Origin: Paradesertivirga sp965650335 | GTDB lineage: Bacteria > Bacteroidota > Bacteroidia > Sphingobacteriales > Sphingobacteriaceae | DNA: 64,000 bases | Direction of reading: 5' to 3' | Assembly (NCBI GenBank): GCA_965650335.1 | Contig: CBFGOI010000008.1 | Span: 11,650-75,649 of the forward strand | Shown here: positions 43,657 to 52,866 of the stretch, piece by piece | Layout of the letters: every line of letters begins with the position of its first letter | Numbering within the stretch: the first letter of the stretch is position 1 | The notes under the pieces: model-generated | The model's database searches: none | What the model was told of the DNA's origin: nothing | The model's input: only the letters and a program-made list of their open reading frames with translations | Program-made: the position numbers and the translations under genes

Positions 43657-44895
43657 TTAGGAAAGCCCGTTCTTATCCTTGTAAAAGCCTTTTTCTAATC
43701 TTTCACCGACTTCAGAGAATGCTTCGAGTGTACGTTGAACATCTTCATGTGTATGCATAGCCGTTGGAATAATCCGAAGCTCCATTAATCCTTTCGGAAT
43801 AACAGGATATACCACAATGGAGCAAAAGATTCCATAGTTTTCACGGAGATCCATTGTGATGGCAGTAGCTTCAGGTAGTTCGCCTTTTAAGAAAACGGGG
43901 GTTACCATCGTGTTGGTAAGCCCGAGGTTAAAGCCTCTTTCACGTAAGCCTTTTTGCAAAGTAGTAGCAATGTCCCATAACTTCTCACGAAGCTCTGGTT
44001 TGGTTTTTAAGAGTTCTAATCGCTTACGCAAACCTATAACCATTGGCATGGGCAATGCCTTTGCAAAAGTTTGCGAGCGCATGTTATACCGAAGATAATT
44101 GGTTATTTCTTCAGTTGAAGCAACAAATGCTCCAATACCAGCCATTGACTTAGCGAACGTACCGAAATAAATATCAATCCCATTAATACAATCCTGCTCT
44201 TCATGTGTTCCGGCTCCGGTTTTACCCATGGTACCAAATCCATGTGCATCGTCAATCAGCAAACGGAATTTGAAGTCTTTCTTGAGATCTATAAGCTCCT
44301 TCAATTTACCCTGTGCACCCGACATTCCGAACACACCTTCTGTAATTACAAGAATTCCACCGCCTGTTTGTTCAACAAGTTTAGAGGCTCTCTCTAATTG
44401 CTTCCTGCAGCTTTCGATATCGTTATGCTGATATACATAGCGTTTACCCATATGCAATCTTACCCCATCGATAATACATGCATGCGATTCACCGTCGTAA
44501 ACAATTACATCATTTCTATCAACCATGGTATCGATAATAGACACCATTCCCTGATAACCGTAATTTAATAAAAACGCATCCTGAAAACCTGTAAACTCGG
44601 CTAACTCTTTTTCCAGCGCCTCATGATGATTCGAGTTACCCGACATCATGCGTGCACCCATTGGATAGGCTAAACCATATTCTGCAGCCGCCTGAGCATC
44701 TGCTTCACGCACTTCCGGATGATTTGCTAATCCAAGATAATTGTTCAAGCTCCACACCAGATGATCCTTTCCACGGAATTTCATATGAGGGGCAATTTCA
44801 CCTTCCAATTTTGGAAAAGAAAAGTAGCCATGCGCCATTTTCTGATGCTGGCCTAATGGCCCCATATTTTTAGATATTTTATCAAATAAATCCAA
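43657..44895 (-). CDS. alpha-oxoamine synthase family PLP enzyme
   Basis: This 412-residue PLP-dependent C-acyltransferase joins an amino acid to an acyl-CoA or acyl-ACP with loss of CO2. Key parts are WSLNNYLGLANHPEV at the N-terminus, YDGESHACIIDGVRL with the PLP-stacking His, LLIDDAHGFGTMGKTGAG, and Schiff-base Lys249 in FGTFAKSMAGIG. Members include serine palmitoyltransferase, cysteate acyltransferase (sulfonolipids), KBL and BioF. No biotin or threonine-degradation genes are near, so a sphingolipid or sulfonolipid role fits Bacteroidota, but the substrate cannot be read here. Confidence 0.8.
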   Translation of the reverse strand: MDLFDKISKNMGPLGQHQKMAHGYFSFPKLEGEIAPHMKFRGKDHLVWSLNNYLGLANHPEVREADAQAAAEYGLAYPMGARMMSGNSNHHEALEKELAEFTGFQDAFLLNYGYQGMVSIIDTMVDRNDVIVYDGESHACIIDGVRLHMGKRYVYQHNDIESCRKQLERASKLVEQTGGGILVITEGVFGMSGAQGKLKELIDLKKDFKFRLLIDDAHGFGTMGKTGAGTHEEQDCINGIDIYFGTFAKSMAGIGAFVASTEEITNYLRYNMRSQTFAKALPMPMVIGLRKRLELLKTKPELREKLWDIATTLQKGLRERGFNLGLTNTMVTPVFLKGELPEATAITMDLRENYGIFCSIVVYPVIPKGLMELRIIPTAMHTHEDVQRTLEAFSEVGERLEKGFYKDKNGLS

Positions 44896-45021
44896 TTTAT
44901 TATGTTTTTAGTGACTTAAAATAAAGTTGCGAATTTAACCTTTTTAAAGGTGAATAACAATTGAAAACGGGGGTAAATCGCACCCCCATAATCATTTGCA
45001 GAAACGCTTTGAGTAAAATTT

Positions 45022-46917
45022 TCAATAATTAACGTCGAGCGTAAAGCCAATTCCCAAATTGCTGTGCTTTTTTATCTTTCCCTGACTATTTGGCCTCACA
45101 AAAGCACCTCCATTAAATAGTCCCAAAGCAAAATAGATCCCCTCTCCCTTTCTGATTTCGCCCTCGCTACTTACCCACTCCAGTGATACAAACACATCTT
45201 CATTAAGTACAATATTGTGAGTTTTAAGGTCTGTTGAGATGATACCGGTCTGATTAGCTGCTATTGGTATAAAAATATTCTCAGTTAGTAAATTTGCACC
45301 TGGCTTACCGTCTTTAACTTTATAAATATTCAATCGAAATAAAGTATTACAACTGATTGTGTTAAAATTCACCTTAAAATTTAAAGCGTTTACCGAAACG
45401 GGGTGGCGGGGCACCTCGACCTTGATTCCCAACTCTGCTCCAAGTTGCATATACGGAAATGGGGTACTGAAAAATTTAAATGTGTTCTTGTTTCCTAAAA
45501 CCTTGCTTCTTGGCTTTTTCGCCCTGACAACAACTTCTGACAGGTTTTCCGCTTTCTCCGCCAACCGTATAACGCTGGGAAAATTCCGAAGATCGCCCGC
45601 AGAAAATATTTTTGTCTCGTAACCGATCATTGAAATCCGTAGAGTGTCATTCGTACCATCAGGGTCAAAATCAATTTCGAAAGTTCCAGCGCTGTTGGTT
45701 ACCGTACCTAGCTGTCTGTTAATAAAGCCGACATTCACGTAAGGCAAGGGAATCCCAGAAATGGCATTTACTACCTTTCCTCTAATTTTTCGGTGATTGG
45801 AATTCTGTTTGGATTGCTTTGGCTCATTAGTAGCCAACTGTGAGGTTGACAGCGATGTGTAGAAAGAATTAAAGCCGGCTGCTCCATTAAGATATTGGTT
45901 TATAAAAAGTCTGGTGGCTTTCAGCACAGTTGCATAAACCTTGGCAGCCTGACCGGAAGAGTTTAAAACAGCAGGAATGCAAATAAAGTGCTCATGCTTA
46001 CTATTTTTAAGGACCAAATGAAACACTCCTGTTTTTTCGGCGCTGCCGCGATAGCCAGCAGTGCTATCTGAGCGCTCAAAATCATCACTCTGCATTTTCA
46101 AAACAGGAAGGTTGGTTGCGACATGTGCAGAATCCAAAGAGTTGAGTGCATTAGAGGTTCCGGTGGTTATAAGGCTGCTTGGATCACTACCGTCGAGTGA
46201 CACCATTGCTTTGATATTCGGCAATCGACCCGGTAAAAAAGAAGCGGCAAGGCCACCCCAGCTACAGCCAACTACGCCGATATTGTCCAGATCGACCTGA
46301 AAATCATCCTTATTTCGAAGATACTCAGTTGCGGCAACGGCATCATTCACCTGTTCAATTAAGTCGAGAAGATTCTCGGTCATGTACCCGGGATATATCC
46401 CCACAGATGCGATCGAAAGCACTGCGTAGCCATTCTCTGCGAGCTCCTCCAAAAGCCGGTAATTCTCGTATCCCATGCTATTAAAAGATGCCATGTATAT
46501 CACGAGTGGAGCCTTTCCTTTTGCAGGGGTAGCGTCCCGATAGCTATTTGTTATAGTCGCCATCAATTTTTTCCCACCATCGGGTTCGATACCGGATTCG
46601 ATAGAGTAAAATTCCGCCATCTCTTTGGCAATACCTCGAAAATCGGTCTTTTCCCGATACCGGCCAGACCGTTCTTCGTACAAATTCAACAGCTCCTCAA
46701 AATGCATTGGCTGTGAGCCTTTTCTGTGGGCAGGATACCAAAAATCTATATCGATGGGTCTAAAATGCAGTCTGTGATTTTTTGCAGAATTAGGAAGATA
46801 GATGCGCGAAGTATCAACTATGGAGATAGTCTTGAAACCGGCATCATAAGCTTTATCAGGCTGAGCATGAAGTAACAGAGGATGCAACAGAAGCAAGAAA
46901 TAGATGAAGAATCGCAT
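45022..46917 (-). CDS. alpha/beta hydrolase with C-terminal CarboxypepD_reg domain
   Basis: A 631-residue secreted protein. A signal peptide (FFIYFLLLLHPLLLHAQ) precedes an alpha/beta hydrolase domain with nucleophile elbow GCSWGG (Ser219) and a late His in KHEHFICIP. From about residue 375 comes a CarboxypepD_reg-like domain: KIRGKVVNAISGIPLPYVNV, then TNSAGTFEID and ISMIGYET. A final beta-rich region of about 170 residues follows. The hydrolase half resembles dienelactone-hydrolase or PAF-acetylhydrolase-like enzymes. The regulatory-like domain usually precedes TonB-dependent barrels, so its place behind a hydrolase is less common. Confidence 0.8.
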   Translation of the reverse strand: MRFFIYFLLLLHPLLLHAQPDKAYDAGFKTISIVDTSRIYLPNSAKNHRLHFRPIDIDFWYPAHRKGSQPMHFEELLNLYEERSGRYREKTDFRGIAKEMAEFYSIESGIEPDGGKKLMATITNSYRDATPAKGKAPLVIYMASFNSMGYENYRLLEELAENGYAVLSIASVGIYPGYMTENLLDLIEQVNDAVAATEYLRNKDDFQVDLDNIGVVGCSWGGLAASFLPGRLPNIKAMVSLDGSDPSSLITTGTSNALNSLDSAHVATNLPVLKMQSDDFERSDSTAGYRGSAEKTGVFHLVLKNSKHEHFICIPAVLNSSGQAAKVYATVLKATRLFINQYLNGAAGFNSFYTSLSTSQLATNEPKQSKQNSNHRKIRGKVVNAISGIPLPYVNVGFINRQLGTVTNSAGTFEIDFDPDGTNDTLRISMIGYETKIFSAGDLRNFPSVIRLAEKAENLSEVVVRAKKPRSKVLGNKNTFKFFSTPFPYMQLGAELGIKVEVPRHPVSVNALNFKVNFNTISCNTLFRLNIYKVKDGKPGANLLTENIFIPIAANQTGIISTDLKTHNIVLNEDVFVSLEWVSSEGEIRKGEGIYFALGLFNGGAFVRPNSQGKIKKHSNLGIGFTLDVNY

Positions 46918-46990
46918 GACAATGCAAAATATGGTAAAAAATCAAAAGCACCAGATTTTAACAATAGTTTAACCTTTGCGATGCGCCTGC

Positions 46991-47208
46991 TTAGTGATGA
47001 AACACTATAGCCCACATAAATGTCATCGACATTGCGAGCGTTTTTTTGCCCGTCTTAACCAGCTTTATTTCTTCTATGGCTTCCTTGATTTCCTGCATGA
47101 GCAGCGCTTTGCTATCGGATTTATTGATAGCCTCTACATAAGGCACCCTCTTAGCACTTCAAGTAGAGAAAGAGCTTTGCTATCTTTAATGTTTAACAAT
47201 ACTTTCAT
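46991..47208 (-). pseudogene. frameshifted type II antitoxin remnant
   Basis: From ATG at 47208 the frame reads MKVLLNIKDSKALSLLEVLR and stops at 47134. A one-base shift near 47146 lets the sequence go on as VPYVEAINKSDSKALLMQE then IKEAIEEIKLVKTGKKTL to a stop at 46991. Joined, this looks like the small antitoxins of Bacteroidota that begin MKVxLNIKD and pair with a RelE/ParE-like toxin. The C-terminal end does not look native (MTFMWAIVFHH) and no toxin gene follows, so the module is decayed. The 539-base gap holds nothing else. Confidence 0.6.
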
Positions 47209-47402
47209 GGATAGTGCTAATTTATTAGTTGAATCGACCTCTAATACGGATATTTTTTGGGCAACTGAACCTTTCCTGCGGTTGGCGATTGCCCCAACAA
47301 AAATATGGAACAAAAATCCTCTTAAATAATGAGATAATGCTTATCTGCTGACTTTTACGCCTGCTTTGTGTAGCGGCAACGAATCTTCAAAGTTTAATCC
47401 AT

Positions 47403-47439
47403 AAAAAAGCCTCTGCCTATTTTACTAAGCAGAGGCTTT
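47403..47439 (-). terminator. terminator of the dcw cluster after ftsZ
   Basis: Stem GCAGAGGCTTT/AAAGCCTCTGC with a loop of 12 bases, followed on the minus strand by a T-run (47403-47408 complement). It begins 18 bases past the ftsZ stop. Confidence 0.85.
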
Positions 47440-47456
47440 AACTATTTTGAGAGCCG

Positions 47457-49097
47457 CTAATCTACATTATCATGAAGAAATGAGTTATTTGGTCTGATCT
47501 CAGTGATACCTTCTTCATTTGAAAGTGTGAAGCGGGATACCTGAGATTCTGATGAATGAGGAACCTGCTGTAAGGACATTTGCTTGCGTTTATAAGCCGG
47601 TTCGTTTTCCAGCTCCTGCAGGCCGTTGGCTGTGCGAAGTTTCATGCTCAGATCTTTTAGTCGTAAGATCCGCTCTCTTGATTTGCGTAATTGCTCTTCA
47701 ATCGATTCATCAGTTTTATTCTCATCAGGATTGTAAGCCTGAGGCTCCGGTTCTGGAAGCCTGATCTCTTCTGCCGGCTTACTTGCTTCGGCAAGCGGTT
47801 CATTTACATTAAACTCGGGCTCCGCTATCTTAAATCCAAATTCGAACCGTGGTTCTTCCGAAACGGCCGGCTCTTGCTCTTCTTCTTCTAAAGTGTGACG
47901 AATAAACTGAGGCTCAGCCGATTTTACTTCTTCCTTAGCTTTCTCTTTTTGACCGAACATTCCGGCAAATAAATCGGGTTGAACCTCGGCAGTTTTCATC
48001 ACCATTTCCTGTTCCTTCACTTCTGGCTCCTGCGGAGCAATAAAGGAATTTACAGTATTAACAGGAGTCACCATCGGCGCATTTTCAGGCGTCAATAAAG
48101 ACACTTTACGCACCTGGCTTTTTTCTACTGCTCGCTCTTCCTGTGTTTGGAAACCCGTTGCGATTATAGTGACCGATATTTTCTCGCCGAGTTCTTCGTC
48201 AACGCAGTTACCCCAGATCAGATCCGCGGCAAGTCCTGCTTCCTGCTGGATGTAATCGGTAATTATGCTTACCTCATCCATAGAGACTTCTTTTGAACCT
48301 GAACTAATATTCAAGAGAATATATCGTGCGCCTTCAATCTCATTATCTTTCAATAAAGGGGAGGCTAAAGCACCTTCAACAGCTCTGTGGGCACGGTTTT
48401 CACCTTCTGCAGAATAACTTCCCATGATGGCCACACCGCTGCTGTTCATTACCGTACGAACATCTTTAAAGTCGACGTTTATATAACCTGGTATGGTGAT
48501 AATTTCGGCAATTCCCTTTGCTGCTGTTGTTAAGATATTATCAGCCTGTGCAAATGCAGCACTCAGCGTTAAGTTACCAAAGATTTCGCGTAAGCGATCG
48601 TTTGATATCACCAGGTAAGAATCCACATATTTTTTGAATTCTTCCAGTCCGTCTTCCGCCTGCATTTTCCGGCGTTTTCCTTCAAAAGAAAACGGGGTCG
48701 TTATAATTCCTACTGTTAATATATCAAGTTCTTTAGCGGCTTTGGCGATTATCGGACTCGCACCGGTACCTGTACCACCCCCCATTCCGGCCGTAATAAA
48801 CAACATCTTTGTGTTGCTGCCCAGCATCCGTTTAATGTCTTCTATATTCTCGATAGCAGAATTCTTACCAACTTCTGGTATAGAACCTGCTCCCATACCT
48901 TCGGTAAGACTTGCTCCTAATTGAACCTTATTCGGAATAGGACTCAATTCCAATGCCTGGGCATCAGTATTACAGATAATGAAATCCACACCTGTGATTC
49001 CCTGCCTGTACATGTGGTTCACAGCATTACCACCGCCACCACCAACACCAATTACTTTGATAATTGATGACTTTTCTTTTAACATTTCAAACTGCAT
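47457..49097 (-). CDS. ftsZ: cell division protein FtsZ
   Basis: The tubulin-like GTPase forms the Z-ring. The GTPase domain has IKVIGVGGGGGNAVNHMYRQ, the tubulin signature GGGTGTGASPIIA, and the T7 loop region NVDFKDVRTVM. After about residue 330 comes a long, Glu/Pro-rich linker of roughly 190 residues. The conserved C-terminal peptide RPNNSFLHDNVD would bind FtsA. 546 residues is long for bacteria but usual in this group. It is last in the dcw cluster, 126 bases after ftsA, and that gap holds its own hairpin. Confidence 0.97.
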   Translation of the reverse strand: MQFEMLKEKSSIIKVIGVGGGGGNAVNHMYRQGITGVDFIICNTDAQALELSPIPNKVQLGASLTEGMGAGSIPEVGKNSAIENIEDIKRMLGSNTKMLFITAGMGGGTGTGASPIIAKAAKELDILTVGIITTPFSFEGKRRKMQAEDGLEEFKKYVDSYLVISNDRLREIFGNLTLSAAFAQADNILTTAAKGIAEIITIPGYINVDFKDVRTVMNSSGVAIMGSYSAEGENRAHRAVEGALASPLLKDNEIEGARYILLNISSGSKEVSMDEVSIITDYIQQEAGLAADLIWGNCVDEELGEKISVTIIATGFQTQEERAVEKSQVRKVSLLTPENAPMVTPVNTVNSFIAPQEPEVKEQEMVMKTAEVQPDLFAGMFGQKEKAKEEVKSAEPQFIRHTLEEEEQEPAVSEEPRFEFGFKIAEPEFNVNEPLAEASKPAEEIRLPEPEPQAYNPDENKTDESIEEQLRKSRERILRLKDLSMKLRTANGLQELENEPAYKRKQMSLQQVPHSSESQVSRFTLSNEEGITEIRPNNSFLHDNVD

Positions 49098-49176
49098 ATC
49101 GCTATTAATCAGTTTAGTAGATTTTGAATTAGTTGATCTATTCCTTCTTGTAATATTAATTATTTTTCAACAGACG

Positions 49177-49205
49177 TTTTCCACAATTGTGAAGTTTGTG
49201 GAAAA
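49177..49205. promoter_or_regulatory. TTTTCCACAA inverted pair between ftsA and ftsZ
   Basis: Perfect 10-bp arms TTTTCCACAA (49177-49186) and TTGTGGAAAA (49196-49205) with a 9-base loop. Each arm is one base off a DnaA box (TTATCCACA). It could be a leader hairpin or a protein site affecting ftsZ. Confidence 0.4.
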
Positions 49206-49223
49206 CTCATCCGTTGTTGAAAA

Positions 49224-50573
49224 CTATTTAATATAATCCTCATCTTTGATATCATCCTTGATAAATTTCGCCCCCGTTTGAAGCAATTTGTCAAAAAGTC
49301 CAAATGATTTTTTCCCTTTTTCAACCAATGGTTTCTGAACCAAAGTTCCAGGCTGTTTTACTGTCTCCATCAATTCCTCCGCTTTATGTATTCCTTTAAT
49401 TAATAATCCTATACCGGTCGCAAACATCGGGCTTTTAAGATCGTCATAGACATTTTTAGGCAACACCTCGTTTTTAGCCAAATGCTCGTTGGGGTAACCA
49501 ATACGACAATCTAAACCGGTAACGTATTCGACTAATTGCGATAAATGCTTTAATTGCGCACCACCACCTGTAATTACAATACCTGCAATTAATTTCTTCT
49601 CGTACCCGGACGATTTTATCTCGTAATAAATATGTTCGATAATTTCCTCCATTCTTGCCTGAATAACATAGGCAAGATTTTTCACCGAAATTTCTTTTGG
49701 CTCGCGCCCGCGTAAGCCGGGAACGCATATAATTTCATTCTCTTTGTTCTCGTCAGCTAAAGCTGACCCAAAACGTGTTTTTAACAACTCCGCCTGGTTA
49801 CGCATTACCGAACATCCTTCGCGGATATCCTCTGTCACACTATTTCCGCCGAAAGGAATCACGGCCGTATGGCGGATGATACCTTCATGGAAAATAGCCA
49901 GATCGGTAGTTCCGCCACCTATATCCACAAGCACAACGCCGGCTTCTTTCTCTTCGTCGCTCAACACAGATTCTGAAGATGCCAATGGCTCAAGGATTAA
50001 CTCCTGGGTTTCTAAATTGGCGTTTCCAACACATTTAAGGATATTCTTAACAGCACTTACGTGACCTGAAATTATATGGAAATTTGCTTCAAGTCGCACC
50101 CCGGCCATCCCGATAGGATCTTTAATTCCGGGCTCATTATCTACAGTAAACTCCTGTGGAAGAACATGGATAATTTCTTCGCCCGGAGGCATAACCAACT
50201 TATACATATCCTCTATAAGTTTGTCGATATCCTTCCGCTGGATTTCATTATTCAGGTCTTTCCGGGTTAAAATTCCCCGATGCTGCAGACTTTTAATGTG
50301 CTGACCCGCGATTCCAACGTTCACGATTTTGACATCAACATTAGACTGGGCACTTGCTTCATCAACAGCCAGCAAAATCCCCTGAACTGTTTTTTGAATA
50401 TTTGACACTACACCACGCGTTACACCAGCCGATTCGGCCTTCCCAATCCCTAATATTTCTATCTTGCGCTGGCCATTCCTACGGCCAACAATCACGCAAA
50501 TTTTTGTAGTACCTATATCTAAGCCTACAACAATGGGTGACCCTTTTGATAATGTAGAAGTATCTTTTTCCAT
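49224..50573 (-). CDS. ftsA: cell division protein FtsA
   Basis: An actin-like ATPase that tethers FtsZ to the membrane. It shows the phosphate-1 motif IVVGLDIGTTKICVIVG, the SHS2/1C insert (GAEYING-type region replaced by NVGIAGQHIKSLQHRG), phosphate-2 VVLVDIGGGTTDLAIF and adenosine motif GIVITGGGAQLKHL. The C-terminal end (FGLFDKLLQTGAKFIKDDIK) forms an amphipathic membrane-binding helix. 449 residues is typical. It is 11 bases from ftsQ and upstream of ftsZ. Confidence 0.96.
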   Translation of the reverse strand: MEKDTSTLSKGSPIVVGLDIGTTKICVIVGRRNGQRKIEILGIGKAESAGVTRGVVSNIQKTVQGILLAVDEASAQSNVDVKIVNVGIAGQHIKSLQHRGILTRKDLNNEIQRKDIDKLIEDMYKLVMPPGEEIIHVLPQEFTVDNEPGIKDPIGMAGVRLEANFHIISGHVSAVKNILKCVGNANLETQELILEPLASSESVLSDEEKEAGVVLVDIGGGTTDLAIFHEGIIRHTAVIPFGGNSVTEDIREGCSVMRNQAELLKTRFGSALADENKENEIICVPGLRGREPKEISVKNLAYVIQARMEEIIEHIYYEIKSSGYEKKLIAGIVITGGGAQLKHLSQLVEYVTGLDCRIGYPNEHLAKNEVLPKNVYDDLKSPMFATGIGLLIKGIHKAEELMETVKQPGTLVQKPLVEKGKKSFGLFDKLLQTGAKFIKDDIKDEDYIK

Positions 50574-50584
50574 ATAATTACGTG

Positions 50585-51451
50585 TTACTGTTTTACTGTA
50601 TCCTGAATGTTGTTAAAAGTCTTGTTTTTGATTACCTGCAGTGGCTTAGCAGTGACGGTAGCTAGCGTGCTGTCTACTACATTTTTTACGCAGACTACCT
50701 GATTTGTATATTTTATTGTAATGGTTTTATAAGCATCCCAACCTACAGCCGGCAAAGCTTTTTTATAAAACGCCAGCAAATTCCCGAACTTTATATTTAG
50801 CGAATCTGCATTGCCAAGAACGATCTGATGATTGCCAACCCTGGGCACCATCTCAATTTCACCGCTTTGATTTACATATAACTGCTCTATCTGTTCACGC
50901 CATAAAGTATCGTCTTTGATAAACAGGGCCGTTTTATATAAATCTCGTGCTAAACTAGTACGCAGAGTATCGACCTTATAAGCGAAGGGTTCGAGTATGT
51001 ATCCATTTGCAACTAACACATGTGCTGTAAAATTGGATGACATTGGCATTTTCAATCCCTTTTTATCAACGTAAAAATCCTGACTAGTTAAATTCAAAAC
51101 CCTTAAAACAGGCTCGCGCTGAAGAATCTTAATGTTTATAACCCCATCCATATCAGCAAATACCTTCGCTTCCTCGATGTAGGGATTTGCTTTCAATGAA
51201 TTTTCAATAGCATGAATGTCTATTTGATGAAGTTTAAGACCAACCAATGAACCAGGTTTTTTAAGAAGCATTTCATCAATATCTGCCCGCTCAATAAAAC
51301 CATTCACCTCAGGTATGATAACCTTTACATCCACACACTTAATCTCACCTTTCTTAATCTCAATAAAACTCATAAGCGTTACCAATCCCCCCAGACTTAT
51401 CAGCCAGAGAAACCCGTACAATACCGCTTTCCAGTTTATTCTTTTAAGCAT
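50585..51451 (-). CDS. ftsQ: cell division protein FtsQ/DivIB
   Basis: This 288-residue bitopic protein has a short cytosolic end, one membrane span (AVLYGFLWLISLGGLVTLMS) and a POTRA-like region (GFIERADIDEMLLKKPGSLV, NSLKANPYIEEAKVF). A beta domain follows. It links early and late divisome proteins. Its ATG lies within the end of murC (8-base overlap). Confidence 0.9.
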   Translation of the reverse strand: MLKRINWKAVLYGFLWLISLGGLVTLMSFIEIKKGEIKCVDVKVIIPEVNGFIERADIDEMLLKKPGSLVGLKLHQIDIHAIENSLKANPYIEEAKVFADMDGVINIKILQREPVLRVLNLTSQDFYVDKKGLKMPMSSNFTAHVLVANGYILEPFAYKVDTLRTSLARDLYKTALFIKDDTLWREQIEQLYVNQSGEIEMVPRVGNHQIVLGNADSLNIKFGNLLAFYKKALPAVGWDAYKTITIKYTNQVVCVKNVVDSTLATVTAKPLQVIKNKTFNNIQDTVKQ

Positions 51452-52799
51452 TTGTGAGTATATCTTTTAAAGGTTGAACCAGAGTATCAATATCTCCGGC
51501 CCCCACAGTCAATAACAATTCAGGCTTATTGGCCTTTATAATTTCCAGCGATTCTTCCATTCCACAGATCCGAGCAGATGAGGAAGTCATCTTATTCAAA
51601 ATAATTTCCGAAGTAACACCTTCGATAGGCAATTCTCTGGCAGGATAAATATCCAGCAGCAAAAGCTCATCTGCCATACTCAGCACTTCTGCAAAACCGT
51701 CCACAAAATCGCGTGTGCGGGTAAACAGATGCGGTTGAAAAAGCACAGTCAACTTCTTATCAGGATAGAGAGATTTTACAGCACCGATGCATGCTCTCAA
51801 CTCTTCAGGGTGATGCGCATAGTCATCGATGAAAATATTCTCGTCATTTTTTACAATGTATTCAAACCGTCGCTTGACGCCGGTGAAATCTTTTAATGCC
51901 GCTTTAATGTTATCAGCATCTATCCCTAATATTAAAGCAGCTTGTATGGCCCCTACAGCATTTTCAACATTATGCAATCCAGGAAGACCGAGTTCAATGT
52001 TTCGGATCTTTAGTTCGCTTGAATTAAAGTCAAAGAAAAACGTTCCTTTTTGAATATGTACATTCTCGGCGAACACATCGGCATTTCCCTTTGCAGAATA
52101 GTTTATTCCGCCAGCTAAAGGCAAACCTTTTTTATGGATCAGTTTACCACCTTCTTTTAGTTGAGAGGCAAAGAGTTTGAATGATTCTTTAACAGACGCA
52201 TCATTACCATAAATATCTAAGTGATCGGCATCCATTGAGGTAATAATTGCAATATCTGGATGCAGCGTCAGGAAAGAACGGTCGTACTCATCTGCTTCAA
52301 CGACCATTACATTATTATCACCGAAAAGAATGTTCGTATTATAATTTGAAGCAATACCACCGAGAAAAGCGGTGCAATCATATCCTGAATGTTTAAGAAT
52401 ATGCGCAACCATCGTTGATGTAGTGGTTTTTCCGTGCGTACCGGCAACAGCAATCGTGAACATTTCTTTGCTGATAATGCCCAATACTTGCGAACGCTTT
52501 TGTAAATCAAAGCCTTCATTCCTGAAGTAATTCAAAATCTCAGAATCCTTAGGGATTGCGGGAGTATAAATAATCAAAACAGCATCCGTGTTAACACAAA
52601 ATTCTGCGGGAATCTCTGTTTCACTGTCTATATAGGAAATATGAATACCTTCATCAGCAAGCGTACTTGTTAGCTCGGTTTTAGTACGATCATAACCTGC
52701 CACTTCGCATCCCCTTTTATGGAAATAACGCGCCAGCCCGCTCATGCCGATTCCTCCGATTCCTACTAAATAAACTTTTTTGATGTTAGATAATTCCAT
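51444..52799 (-). CDS. murC: UDP-N-acetylmuramate-L-alanine ligase
   Basis: Adds the first amino acid of the peptidoglycan stem. It begins with the Rossmann motif KVYLVGIGGIGMSGLAR and the ATP loop AVAGTHGKTTTSTM. EADEYDRSFL and the C-terminal domain (IDDYAHHPEELRACI) are Mur-ligase hallmarks. 451 residues fits. It overlaps ftsQ and is 67 bases after murG. Confidence 0.97.
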   Translation of the reverse strand: MELSNIKKVYLVGIGGIGMSGLARYFHKRGCEVAGYDRTKTELTSTLADEGIHISYIDSETEIPAEFCVNTDAVLIIYTPAIPKDSEILNYFRNEGFDLQKRSQVLGIISKEMFTIAVAGTHGKTTTSTMVAHILKHSGYDCTAFLGGIASNYNTNILFGDNNVMVVEADEYDRSFLTLHPDIAIITSMDADHLDIYGNDASVKESFKLFASQLKEGGKLIHKKGLPLAGGINYSAKGNADVFAENVHIQKGTFFFDFNSSELKIRNIELGLPGLHNVENAVGAIQAALILGIDADNIKAALKDFTGVKRRFEYIVKNDENIFIDDYAHHPEELRACIGAVKSLYPDKKLTVLFQPHLFTRTRDFVDGFAEVLSMADELLLLDIYPARELPIEGVTSEIILNKMTSSSARICGMEESLEIIKANKPELLLTVGAGDIDTLVQPLKDILTNA

Positions 52800-52866
52800 A
52801 TTTTCTTAGGTGAAAGCTGAAAGTTAAAAGGACAAAGCTTTTGATAGCATCGTAAACCTTTTGCCT

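Noticed and set aside
46976..47329. 117-residue plus-strand reading frame after the hydrolase gene
   Set aside because: It is antisense to the antitoxin remnant, has a Cys/His-rich unnatural composition and no recognisable domain.
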